A DNA stretch of 64,000 nt from CAG-791 sp963655255 (GTDB lineage Bacteria; Bacillota; Clostridia; Lachnospirales; Lachnospiraceae). Positions within the stretch are counted from its first letter, which is position 1. Every line of letters starts with the position of its first letter. The position numbers and the translations under genes were made by a program. The notes under the pieces are model-generated. The model worked only from the letters and a program-made list of their open reading frames with translations, searched no databases and was not told the DNA's origin. Shown piece after piece: positions 26,786 through 34,723 of this stretch. The stretch is from positions 81,809-145,808 of the forward strand of contig CAVKEB010000003.1 of the NCBI GenBank assembly GCA_963655255.1, read 5' to 3'.

Positions 26786-27544
26786 TCACGAAAGTTCACA
26801 CATCATCTCCGTGAACAATTCCGGTCTCAATAGCACCAGTCCCCCATGCCCCAGATCGGGCAGTTCGGTAAACTCCGTCTGAGGGAACCTTCGTTTCATA
26901 TAGGCCAGGTCCTGCTTCCGTTCCTTTTCTTCATTCTTCGCGCACCAGTAATGAATCTGCGTGTCCACCTCCGGAACAGGATCCGGCACTGTGTAATTAT
27001 TGCAGGAATCGAACGTGCGCCACAGCGTTTTCCGGCTGCAATGCCTCAGAACATCCGCCACATACTGCAAATCTTCTTTGGAATAGGAATCGGTTGCAAA
27101 TGCTTTTTCCAATAAAGAAACACCGCCCGCTCTTCCGAGCATCATCATCAAATAATCCTTCAGTGCGATAAGGCGTGTCACAAGCCACGGCAGCTGATAC
27201 GGTGTGATTCCACCGTCCATGATGCAATGCCGGATTCTGATCTTCTGTCCCAGTGTGACCATCAACGCGATGGAGCCGCCCATGGAGCATCCGTACACCG
27301 CATACAGTTCCGTATACCCTTCCGCTTTCAGCCGGTCATTCAATTCCGATGCAATCTCTTCCACACTGGTGAAGTCGCTGTCATTCTCGAAATCATATCC
27401 GGGAAGCGCCGGAACCAGTAAGTGATATTTTTCCTGCAGCAGAGGGATCACCGTCTCAAAATAATCCCATTTCACAACAGACGGGTGAATCAGCAGGATG
27501 GTTTCTTTATTTTCCTTTCCGAATTCATGGATGTTCATCGTCAT
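26786..27544 (-). CDS. Alpha/beta hydrolase
   Basis: 252 residues with an alpha/beta hydrolase fold: LLIHPSVVKWDYF near the oxyanion strand, nucleophile elbow GCSMGGS (Ser about 93), and a late His in DLGHGGL. There is no signal peptide, so it is cytosolic. It starts 16 bp after hsdM and is followed after 33 bp by the HipA-like gene, so it is co-transcribed within the restriction operon. The substrate cannot be inferred. It may be passenger cargo of the island. Confidence 0.85.
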   Translation of the reverse strand: MTMNIHEFGKENKETILLIHPSVVKWDYFETVIPLLQEKYHLLVPALPGYDFENDSDFTSVEEIASELNDRLKAEGYTELYAVYGCSMGGSIALMVTLGQKIRIRHCIMDGGITPYQLPWLVTRLIALKDYLMMMLGRAGGVSLLEKAFATDSYSKEDLQYVADVLRHCSRKTLWRTFDSCNNYTVPDPVPEVDTQIHYWCAKNEEKERKQDLAYMKRRFPQTEFTELPDLGHGGLVLLRPELFTEMMCELS

Positions 27545-27560
27545 ACCCTTTTCCCTTTGC

Positions 27561-29066
27561 TCAATCCACTTCCAGAAGTTTGGCCAGTTCGTCCATCTCC
27601 TCGCCGATCTGCATTTCCAGTTCCCGAAGATTGGTCATGATTTCCTGCGTGGAGGGATACTCCACCGGCTTGTACTCGACCTTCTTATATTTATTGATGG
27701 AGAGATCATATCCATTATCCACAATCTCCTGTTTAGGAACCAGGAATGATTTTTCCGTGCGCTCGCGATTCTGCTCGTTCTCCAGATGATGGAACCGGTT
27801 CACAATATCCGGAATGTCGTTCTCTTCCACCGGCGTTCTCTTGTCATCCAGGCTCCGCCCGTCCGCCGTCATGTCATAGAACCAGACATTGTCCGTTCCG
27901 CCATGCCCGGTTTTCGTGAAAATCAGAACCGCCGTGGAAACTCCCGCGTAAGGCTTGAATACCCCGGAAGGCATGGAGATCACTGCCTGAAGCCGCTGAT
28001 TCTCCACCAGTTCTTTCCGGATCGCCTTGTGCGCCGTGCTCGAACCGAACAGGACGCCATCCGGAACGATGCAGGCGCAGCGCCCGCCGATTTTCAGCAT
28101 CCGGACGAACAGGGCCAGGAAGAGCAGTTCCGTTTTCTTCGTCTTGCAGACCTTCAGAAGGTCCCCGGAAACGGACTCTGCATCCAGGCTCCCCTTGAAC
28201 GGCGGATTCGCCAGAATCAGCGTGTACTGATCCTGATCGGGATTCTGGTCGGAAAGGCTGTCGCGATATTCAATGAAGGGATTGTCAATTCCATGCGCCA
28301 TCATATTCATGGCGCCGATGCGCAGCATGGTCCGGTCCATGTCATAGCCGTGGAACATGTGATTCATGTAATGATCTTTTTTCTGTCTGTCGAAGAAAAT
28401 CTCTTCTTTTCTCTTCTCGCGCAGATATTCGGCTGTAGCAACAAGGAAGCCGGAGGTTCCGCAGGCAGGATCACAGATCACCTCATCCGCGGTCGGCTCC
28501 ATCATCTCCACCATCATGCGGATAATATGCCGGGGCGTCCGGAACTGGCCAATCCGTCCTGCTGTTTCAATCTTGGACAACATATACTCATAGACATCTC
28601 CCCGTATATCGGCGGAATTGCTCAGCTTCATGTCCTGATAAATCTCATCCAGTGAATCCACCACCTTGGACAGAAGAAGCGGCGTCGGCAGTTTGAAAAT
28701 TGCATCATCCATATATTTGGAATACGCGCTGTCCTTATTCCCATGCAGGTTCTTAATAAAAGGGAACACCCACTCCTGCACGACCGAGTACATCCGGTCT
28801 GCCGGAAAGTCATGAAAAACCGACCACTTTAACTGAGTTCCGTCAATGCTGCGGTCCCCGATCCGGACACTTTCTGCAAAAATGCTCTGATACGGAAGTC
28901 CCAGCATAGCGCTTTCCTTCGCCCGGAGATTGTCCGAATCATCCAGATCATGGATGAACATCAGATAAGTGATCTGCTCAATCACTTCCAGAGGATTGAC
29001 CAGCCCCCCGGCGGCAAAGGTATCCCACAGTGCATCAATTTTATTCTTCAGTTCTCCTGTAATCAT
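27561..29066 (-). CDS. hsdM: Type I restriction-modification methylase (HsdM)
   Basis: 501 residues, N6-adenine methyltransferase. It has an N-terminal HsdM_N helical domain (ELKNKIDALWDTFAAGG), the S-adenosylmethionine site DPACGTSGFL (about 195-205), catalytic NPPF at 287-290 and a C-terminal coiled region for contact with HsdS. ATG 29066 (MITGELKN) is chosen over the GTG at 29123. The 19 extra codons read through the dispersed repeat core, and the core's GCGAGGG lies seven bases upstream of ATG 29066 as ribosome binding site. It follows fic by 53 bp. Confidence 0.95.
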   Translation of the reverse strand: MITGELKNKIDALWDTFAAGGLVNPLEVIEQITYLMFIHDLDDSDNLRAKESAMLGLPYQSIFAESVRIGDRSIDGTQLKWSVFHDFPADRMYSVVQEWVFPFIKNLHGNKDSAYSKYMDDAIFKLPTPLLLSKVVDSLDEIYQDMKLSNSADIRGDVYEYMLSKIETAGRIGQFRTPRHIIRMMVEMMEPTADEVICDPACGTSGFLVATAEYLREKRKEEIFFDRQKKDHYMNHMFHGYDMDRTMLRIGAMNMMAHGIDNPFIEYRDSLSDQNPDQDQYTLILANPPFKGSLDAESVSGDLLKVCKTKKTELLFLALFVRMLKIGGRCACIVPDGVLFGSSTAHKAIRKELVENQRLQAVISMPSGVFKPYAGVSTAVLIFTKTGHGGTDNVWFYDMTADGRSLDDKRTPVEENDIPDIVNRFHHLENEQNRERTEKSFLVPKQEIVDNGYDLSINKYKKVEYKPVEYPSTQEIMTNLRELEMQIGEEMDELAKLLEVD

Positions 29067-29095
29067 GTTTATCCCTCGCTGAGGCAAAATCCCCC
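29067..29095 (-). repeat. Dispersed element core serving as hsdM ribosome binding site
   Basis: A single core (minus strand TTTTGCCTCAGCGAGGGAT) without the long hairpin, ending just upstream of the hsdM ATG. The 11-bp near-palindrome CCTCAGCGAGG includes the Shine-Dalgarno bases. Confidence 0.7.
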
Positions 29096-29119
29096 ATTCT
29101 GTTTCCTCTGAATCCGTTT

Positions 29120-30193
29120 TCACTGTTTCCAGACATATCTGGTATACCGTCCGCCGCCGATTTTATCCACAAGGCCCTGCCCGGTGAGCTCCGACAGCGT
29201 CCTCTGTACTGTGACTCTGCTGATATCCGGACATTTCTCCAGAATCTCTGCAGCCGTAATGGTTCCGACATTTTCCTGCAGGAGTCTGCGGATCCGCTCT
29301 GGCTTGGAAACACCACTCGCTGACAGAAAAGAAACGCGGGAAAAGAATTCCCGATACGCTGCTGCAATCATCTCGAGCATATATCGCACGAATGGCTCAT
29401 AATCATTTGCATTTTCATGCCAGCCATCTGAGCTCTTTCGAAGGCTTTCATAGTACTCTTCCTTCGTTGCCTCGATCATTCTCTCGATACTGATATATTT
29501 TCCCACAATATAGCCGGATTGATACAGGAGAAGGAGCGTCAACAACCGGCTCATCCTCCCGTTTCCGTCCAGAAACGGGTGAATGCAGAGAAAATCCAGA
29601 ACAAACATCGGAATCAGGATGAGTGGCTCCGCCGTTTCCTTCTCCACTTCTCTGGCAAACGCGCAGCACAGCTCCTCAATTGCCTCCGGAACAGCCCAGG
29701 CCGGGACCGTCCGAAAACGAACTCTGGTATTCCCTTCGCTGTCTTCCTCTTCGATAACATTATCCGCTGTCTTAAATCTTCCTGCATTTCCGGAAACCTG
29801 GAATTTATAGAGATCCCGATGCAGCTGCAGGATAATAGATGATTTCAGAGGAATGTGGTCATAATCTTCATGAATCGTATTCAATACATCCCGATACCCG
29901 GCAATTTCTTCTTCATTTCTCGTCCGCGGCCTCGTTTTATCATGAACAATCGCCCGCAGCCGCTTGTCGGAAGTATAGATTCCTTCGATTTTATTCGAAC
30001 TCTCCGTGCTCTGAATCTTTGCAATTTCCATGAGCTGCGTGAGTGTATCCGCTTTTGCCTCAATGAACAGCACCTGCTGCCCCCGGTCCTCATGAATCTG
30101 CGACACCAGCCGCACAATTTTCGGCGTCAGAAGTTTCGTCCATTCTGTCTGATAGTCGTACGTTCTCAATTGTTTGCCCTTCAATTCCATCAT
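29120..30193 (-). CDS. Fic-domain protein with C-terminal winged helix
   Basis: 357 residues. It has an N-terminal Fic_N-like helical part with an inhibitory-helix-like motif (TESSNKIEGIYTS), the Fic motif HPFLDGNGR (His 205) in the middle, and a C-terminal winged helix (about 300-350, ITAAEILEKCPDISRVTVQRTLSELTGQG). Fic enzymes AMPylate or otherwise modify target proteins; the S/T-E-G-N-like segment near residues 65-70 suggests a self-inhibited class. The winged helix suggests DNA binding and autoregulation, in line with the perfect inverted repeat over its promoter. No good ribosome site precedes ATG 30193, and a TATAAT lies about 11 bases upstream, so the message may be leaderless. Confidence 0.88.
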   Translation of the reverse strand: MMELKGKQLRTYDYQTEWTKLLTPKIVRLVSQIHEDRGQQVLFIEAKADTLTQLMEIAKIQSTESSNKIEGIYTSDKRLRAIVHDKTRPRTRNEEEIAGYRDVLNTIHEDYDHIPLKSSIILQLHRDLYKFQVSGNAGRFKTADNVIEEEDSEGNTRVRFRTVPAWAVPEAIEELCCAFAREVEKETAEPLILIPMFVLDFLCIHPFLDGNGRMSRLLTLLLLYQSGYIVGKYISIERMIEATKEEYYESLRKSSDGWHENANDYEPFVRYMLEMIAAAYREFFSRVSFLSASGVSKPERIRRLLQENVGTITAAEILEKCPDISRVTVQRTLSELTGQGLVDKIGGGRYTRYVWKQ

Positions 30194-30515
30194 TTTGGTT
30201 TCAATTATATCATTTTTAGTAAAATGATATAATTACATTCACCAGGATATAATTAAATCCTGCTTCTCTTCAATGATTTTTACGAGCCAGGGCCGAAGAT
30301 TCATCATCCGCCTTGATCATCCCGAAAAGCGGCACAATTGTATCGACTCCACAGGAACAACTATGGTAAAATCACAGGGCTGTATTGAAAGTGAATTTCC
30401 CATCCGCAACATTCTGCATTCCCATCTGTCGTTCGAATGGAATTCCTGTTTCATCAGCACTTCCGTATGATGATGCACTCTGCAAATAATTAAAAGGAAA
30501 GCTCCAGGTTAAGAA
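30194..30515. other. Intergenic region between fic and the MATE gene
   Basis: 322 bp. The first 45 bases hold the fic promoter and its inverted repeat. From about 30260 to 30510 no reading frame of substance, terminator or known motif was recognised. The promoter of the plus-strand MATE gene must lie here or within the following repeat. It ends at the dispersed hairpin element. Confidence 0.5.
30203..30234. promoter_or_regulatory. Perfect inverted repeat over the fic promoter
   Basis: 14-bp arms (AATTATATCATTTT and its complement) around TAGT. A TATAAT on the minus strand (30204-30209) lies in the proximal arm, with a poor -35 (TTATAT) 17 bases further. A protein bound here would cover the promoter. 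The winged helix of the Fic protein is the natural candidate. Confidence 0.55.
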
Positions 30516-30616
30516 GTTTGCAAGTGACATTGATATGTCGCTTGCAAACGGCAGCATCGATGCTGCCGCATTCGGCAAAACCGCCTGCGCGGGTTTTGCC
30601 TCAGCGAGGTATAATA
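30516..30616 (+). repeat. Dispersed hairpin element upstream of MATE gene
   Basis: The best-structured single copy, in plus-strand order: hairpin with 15-base arms (30516-30530 GTTTGCAAGTGACAT, loop TGAT, 30535-30549), perfect palindrome GGCAGCATCGATGCTGCC (30550-30567), hairpin GGCAAAACCGC/GCGGGTTTTGCC (30574-30600), then core TCAGCGAGGTATAATA leading straight to ATG 30617. The GAGG is seven bases from the start codon. Confidence 0.85.
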
Positions 30617-32002
30617 ATGGCTCAGACACAAGAATCCATGAAAGAAAACAAGATGGGCGTGATGCCCGTCAGAAAACTGATCGTGAACATGTCCGTTCCG
30701 ATGATGATCTCCATGCTGGTGCAGGCACTCTACAACATCGTGGACTCCATCTTCGTTGCACAGATCAGCGAAAATGCGCTCGCGGCGGTTACCTTTGCGT
30801 TCCCGCTGCAGAATCTGATGATCGCGCTCGGTTCCGGAACCGGCGTCGGTATCAACGCGCTTCTCTCCAAGTCCCTCGGTGAGAAGAATTTCGATCACTC
30901 CGATGCGGCGGCCAACAATGGTCTGTTCCTGACCATTCTGAATTTCATCGTTTTCCTTTTCATCGGGCTCTTTGTCACCGGCCCGTTCATTCAGAGCCAG
31001 ACTTCCGTTCCGGAGATCATCACCGCAGGGGATACGTACCTCGGCATTGTGTGCACGCTCTCCATCGGACTTTTTTTCCAGATGACCTTTGAGCGTCTCC
31101 TGCAGTCCACCGGCATGACCGTGCTGTCCATGATTTCCCAGCTGACCGGAGCAATCATCAACATCATCTTCGATCCCATCATGATCTTCGGTTTGTGCGG
31201 ATTCCCGAAGCTCGGCGTTGCCGGAGCGGCCTATGCCACTGTTCTCGGACAGTGCGTGGCAGCCTGCCTCGGCCTCTTCCTGAATCTTCGCTTTAACAAG
31301 GAGATTCATTTCTCCCTCCGCCGGATTTTTCATCCGACGGCTTCCATCATCGGCAAGATTTACTATGTTGGCGTGCCGTCCATCCTCATGATGTCCATCG
31401 GATCCGTCATGACTTATTTCATGAACCTGATTCTGGTCGGCTTCTCCACCACGGCAGCGGCTGTGTTCGGCGTATATTTCAAGCTCCAGAGCTTCTTCTT
31501 CATGCCGGTCTTCGGACTGAACAACGGCCTCATTCCGGTTCTCGCCTACAATTATGGAGCACGGAAGAAATCCCGGATTGATCAGGCTCTTCGTTTCGCG
31601 CTGCTCCTCGCCATCTGCATTATGATCTGCGGAACGGTAACCCTTGAACTGATCCCCGGCGTTCTCCTCCGTCTGTTCAACGCCTCACCCGACATGATGA
31701 CCATGGGAACGCACGCACTCCGGATCATCGCGGTGCACTTCCCGCTTGCCGCCTGCGGCATCGTCATGGGGTCCATTTTCCAGGCGCTCGGTCAGAGCTT
31801 CTATTCCCTGATCGTCTCTCTGGGACGTCAGCTGGTCGTTCTGATTCCGGTTGCATGGCTCCTGTCGCTCACCGGAAACGTCAACAACGTATGGTGGTGC
31901 TTCCTGATCGCCGAGTTCGTCTCCTTGATGCTCTCCCTGTTTTTCTTTCGGAGAGTCTACCGCAGACAGGTGGCTCCGCTTCAGGAAAATGTGAATGCCT
32001 GA
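30617..32002 (+). CDS. MATE-family efflux transporter (second)
   Basis: 461 residues with about twelve membrane segments. MPVRKLIVNMSVPMMISMLVQALYNIVDSIFVAQ is the typical NorM/DinF-type opening. ATG 30617 is chosen because the 33 codons upstream are only the dispersed repeat read as protein, and the repeat core places GCGAGG seven bases before this ATG. It is more distant from the MATE gene at 7419 than a recent duplicate would be. A terminator follows about 90 bp downstream. The substrate is unknown. Confidence 0.93.
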   Translation: MAQTQESMKENKMGVMPVRKLIVNMSVPMMISMLVQALYNIVDSIFVAQISENALAAVTFAFPLQNLMIALGSGTGVGINALLSKSLGEKNFDHSDAAANNGLFLTILNFIVFLFIGLFVTGPFIQSQTSVPEIITAGDTYLGIVCTLSIGLFFQMTFERLLQSTGMTVLSMISQLTGAIINIIFDPIMIFGLCGFPKLGVAGAAYATVLGQCVAACLGLFLNLRFNKEIHFSLRRIFHPTASIIGKIYYVGVPSILMMSIGSVMTYFMNLILVGFSTTAAAVFGVYFKLQSFFFMPVFGLNNGLIPVLAYNYGARKKSRIDQALRFALLLAICIMICGTVTLELIPGVLLRLFNASPDMMTMGTHALRIIAVHFPLAACGIVMGSIFQALGQSFYSLIVSLGRQLVVLIPVAWLLSLTGNVNNVWWCFLIAEFVSLMLSLFFFRRVYRRQVAPLQENVNA

Positions 32003-32087
32003 CCGTGTATCAAGCAGGATGCAGCGCAGCCGTCACGGAGCAATGCATCGGTCATGCGGAAGCACGTTTTGGAATATGCCGTCAGAG

Positions 32088-32130
32088 AAGGCCAGGGAAC
32101 TCCGAAATGGATTTCCCTGGCCTTTTTATT
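32088..32130 (+). terminator. Rho-independent terminator of the MATE gene
   Basis: Stem AAGGCCAGGGAA/TTCCCTGGCCTT (32088-32099 and 32113-32124), 13-base loop, followed by TTTATT. Confidence 0.85.
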
Positions 32131-32173
32131 GTATTGTCGCTCTTGACTTAAGTCGGCTGAGCTTGTGATGAGG

Positions 32174-32425
32174 TTGCGAAGCAAACGAATCCTTGCGAAG
32201 CAAAAAACCACCCGCTATGCGGGTGTGAGTAAAAAAGTTATACATAAAAATCACCTTTCCGTACAATAGAGGTGCTCAAGCCACTATTGAAGAAAGGAAA
32301 GGTGATTTTATGCCGAAGGCAAATAGCGCAGCACATACCAAATGGACATGCAAATACCATATTGTCTTCACTCCAAAGTATAGGCGGAAGATAATTTACA
32401 ATCAATATAAAGCAGATCTGGCCAG
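32174..32425 (+). mobile_element. IS200/IS605-family left-end remnant with truncated tnpA
   Basis: A left-end hairpin CACCCGC/GCGGGTG (32209-32225) is followed by an internal long inverted repeat (arms 32247-32260 and 32296-32309) that covers the tnpA ribosome site GGAAAGG. The ATG at 32310 begins PKANSAAHTKWTCKYHIVFT, the standard start of the Y1 transposase. Homology ends after about 38 residues (IIYNQYKADL); the HUH motif, catalytic Tyr and right end are absent. Two TTGCGAAGCAAA copies (32174, 32193) precede the hairpin. The truncated end abuts the 3' end of the RsiV-like gene. Inactive by itself. Confidence 0.8.
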
Positions 32426-32455
32426 AATGAATTCCCACAATTTCACAGGACATTC

Positions 32456-34234
32456 TCACCCCGCATACAGGATTCCCTCCAGCAGGGTATCTTCATCCGC
32501 GCCGTTGATCTTAGCGGGATAGTCCTGCCGGTCGACAGTAAGGCGGTAAATCTTTCTGCTGTAATCCGGAAGGACCGGCTGATTCAGCGTGTAGGAATAC
32601 CAGCCTTCCTCCCCGCCCTTCGTAACCAGGGAGGCATCCACCTCCTGAAGATCGCAGATGGAATCATTGTCCGTGCGAAGGACGTGCACAAAGCTTCCCT
32701 TCGGAATCACACCATCGCCCGTGACATTGCCTTCCTCATCGACAAGCGAACAGGGGATATCCTTCAGTGCTTTCAGCGCATAGGAAGAAGCCGAGAAAAA
32801 GTACGACTCGTCCGAAACAGGATATCCGTCCCCGCCGACCGCATAGGTGCGGTACACCGCACCGGTCCCGAGAAGATCGGTCCGCTCGCTGAGATGAAAG
32901 TGCATGGGATCCGTAAAAGCCATCTGCCAGGAGGCCGACCAGTTCTCATTGTCCTCGGTCCACCAGGAAGAAAACTCCGCTGGAACCGAGAGATCCGCGG
33001 AGCGCTCCTGATCGCAGGTGCCGTCCGCTGCATTTACCACGTAAAGCTGGGTGTAGTCATTCTCATGCCGCGTGAACACATAGACATACCAGGATCCGTC
33101 CGCGCAGACGAGATAGGCATCCGCATCAAACGCATAATCATCCACGTCCACCCTGCGGTCTCCGATCTTCAGGAACACCTTCTCATCGTAGTCCCCATTT
33201 GCTTCGGTCTCCAGAGAGATCTCTTCCAGAGTCCCGTCATGATTTACATCCTCGGAAATATTCTCCGTAAAAGGGATCACATAACCGGCATCGCTGACCT
33301 TGCGATAATATTCCGCAAACACGTCCGGCTCTTCTTCAAAGCGGATCCTCACAGTCGGCGCTCCCATCGCGTAAGGTCCCAGCTCATAAAGAGGGAAATA
33401 GACATTTACTCCCTCGTTGTCGATCGTCCAGGCCACAGAAGAATCGGAGAAATTCATGGAATCCACATAGGAATCCAGATCCACCGACAGCCCGTCAAGA
33501 ACGTCTTCATTCTGCGCGCGGAAATCCGCGGCAAGGAGCTCCCGGAAGCGCTTCTCGTCCTGCAGAACATCGGAAAGAGCAAGGCTCTTCCCGGTCCGTG
33601 CATCATAATTCCGACCGGTTGTCGCATAGGTGCCGTGCGCTCCTCCGAGATAACCGTCACTGTCCGTGCGGATACTGACCACGCGGGAATCCGCCCGCAG
33701 TACGGTCCCTTTGGTATGGGAAGAGATTCCATTGGGAAAATCAGAAGCATCCGCAGATTTCAGGAGCTCCGCATAATCATCGGAAAGGGTCTGAATGGCC
33801 TTTTTGCTGTCTTCGGATTCACTCTGCTGTTCCTGATCCAGGGCATCGGACAGTTCTGACCACGCTGTCTGATCTTCCTCTGCAACCCGGACAGAGAACA
33901 TACTGTATTCCAGCTCCGTCTGATACGTCTCCCGATTCCACCGGGTCATATCTTTGGAGATCAGCGTTATGTGAAGCGGCGTAACCGCTTCGTCCGCATC
34001 CTGCCCGTTTTCTCCTTCCGAATCGCGTTCTGCCGCTCCCTTCGGATTGTTTTCCGCATTCTCCGAAGAAACCTGTGTGCCTTCTCCGCCCGCAGCGTCC
34101 GTTCCGGATGCTCCTCCATCCGCCTCCGTTTCCGCTGAAGAGGACACGCCGGCTTCCGCCCCTGCTGCCCCGCAGCCGGAGAGTGCCATGAGCACAGCGC
34201 CCGTCACGCACAGCTCAGCTATTCTTTTTTTCAT
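32456..34234 (-). CDS. RsiV/PdaC-like lipoprotein with DUF4163 and DUF3298
   Basis: 592 residues. A lipoprotein signal with ALSGCGAAG cleavage site is followed by an acidic Ser/Ala/Glu-rich linker (about 25-85), a DUF4163-like region (about 90-190) and DUF3298 (GGAHGTYATTGRNYDARTGK, about 205-330). The remainder (about 330-590) is not recognised but repeats Tyr/Asp-rich beta-type segments. RsiV uses this domain pair to bind lysozyme; here there is no membrane-spanning anti-sigma part, so a surface-displayed carbohydrate or lysozyme-binding role is an inference. ATG 34234 has AGGGAG upstream. It is divergent from the GH13 gene. Confidence 0.8.
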   Translation of the reverse strand: MKKRIAELCVTGAVLMALSGCGAAGAEAGVSSSAETEADGGASGTDAAGGEGTQVSSENAENNPKGAAERDSEGENGQDADEAVTPLHITLISKDMTRWNRETYQTELEYSMFSVRVAEEDQTAWSELSDALDQEQQSESEDSKKAIQTLSDDYAELLKSADASDFPNGISSHTKGTVLRADSRVVSIRTDSDGYLGGAHGTYATTGRNYDARTGKSLALSDVLQDEKRFRELLAADFRAQNEDVLDGLSVDLDSYVDSMNFSDSSVAWTIDNEGVNVYFPLYELGPYAMGAPTVRIRFEEEPDVFAEYYRKVSDAGYVIPFTENISEDVNHDGTLEEISLETEANGDYDEKVFLKIGDRRVDVDDYAFDADAYLVCADGSWYVYVFTRHENDYTQLYVVNAADGTCDQERSADLSVPAEFSSWWTEDNENWSASWQMAFTDPMHFHLSERTDLLGTGAVYRTYAVGGDGYPVSDESYFFSASSYALKALKDIPCSLVDEEGNVTGDGVIPKGSFVHVLRTDNDSICDLQEVDASLVTKGGEEGWYSYTLNQPVLPDYSRKIYRLTVDRQDYPAKINGADEDTLLEGILYAG

Positions 34235-34723
34235 AAACTCTCCCTTCTGTTCCAATTCTCCAATCCGATTCTCCATTTTCACCCCATAAACATCTCTTCT
34301 TGCTGCTTTCCAATTTCCTACAAAATTTCCTGTAATTTGAAAGTACCGTACACATAAACGGCTTCGTCATCCCGGCAGCACGGTAGAAAACAAATTGTCA
34401 GCTCACATCGAAAATTCTGAAGCAAAGTCTGCCTCTGTCTGTATCATGTCATGCCCGCCTCCGGATGACAAATAAAATTTCCCTGCAGACCCCCCCGATG
34501 CTGTCGTTCAGAGTTTCTTCGCGCCAGGTGGAGACATTTTCCTACTGGAATAAAAACCGGATCATGTTAAGATTGGATTCGGGAAACGTTTCCGGAAGTG
34601 CTTTCTGCTGCTATCATCGGGAAGGCCCGGGAAACCGCGGCAGCAATGTGGTCACCGGTTTTCCGGAAGAATCCGTGCATGCACCGGAACAGAAGCAGAC
34701 AACTTATGATCAAGGAGGGTGCC
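34235..34723. promoter_or_regulatory. Divergent intergenic region between RsiV-like lipoprotein and GH13 gene
   Basis: 489 bp. It holds promoters for both directions and one clear operator-like palindrome at 34582-34593. A TTAAGAT hexamer region at about 34567-34573 could be the -10 of the GH13 gene, with the palindrome just downstream, but no good -35 was seen. The rest shows no reading frame or structure that I can support. Confidence 0.45.
34582..34593. promoter_or_regulatory. LacI/CcpA-type operator candidate for GH13 gene
   Basis: GGAAACGTTTCC is a perfect 12-bp palindrome with the central CG typical of LacI-family sites (maltose repressors or catabolite-responsive elements). It lies about 130 bp upstream of the GH13 start and downstream of a possible -10, a repressing position. 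Confidence 0.5.
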
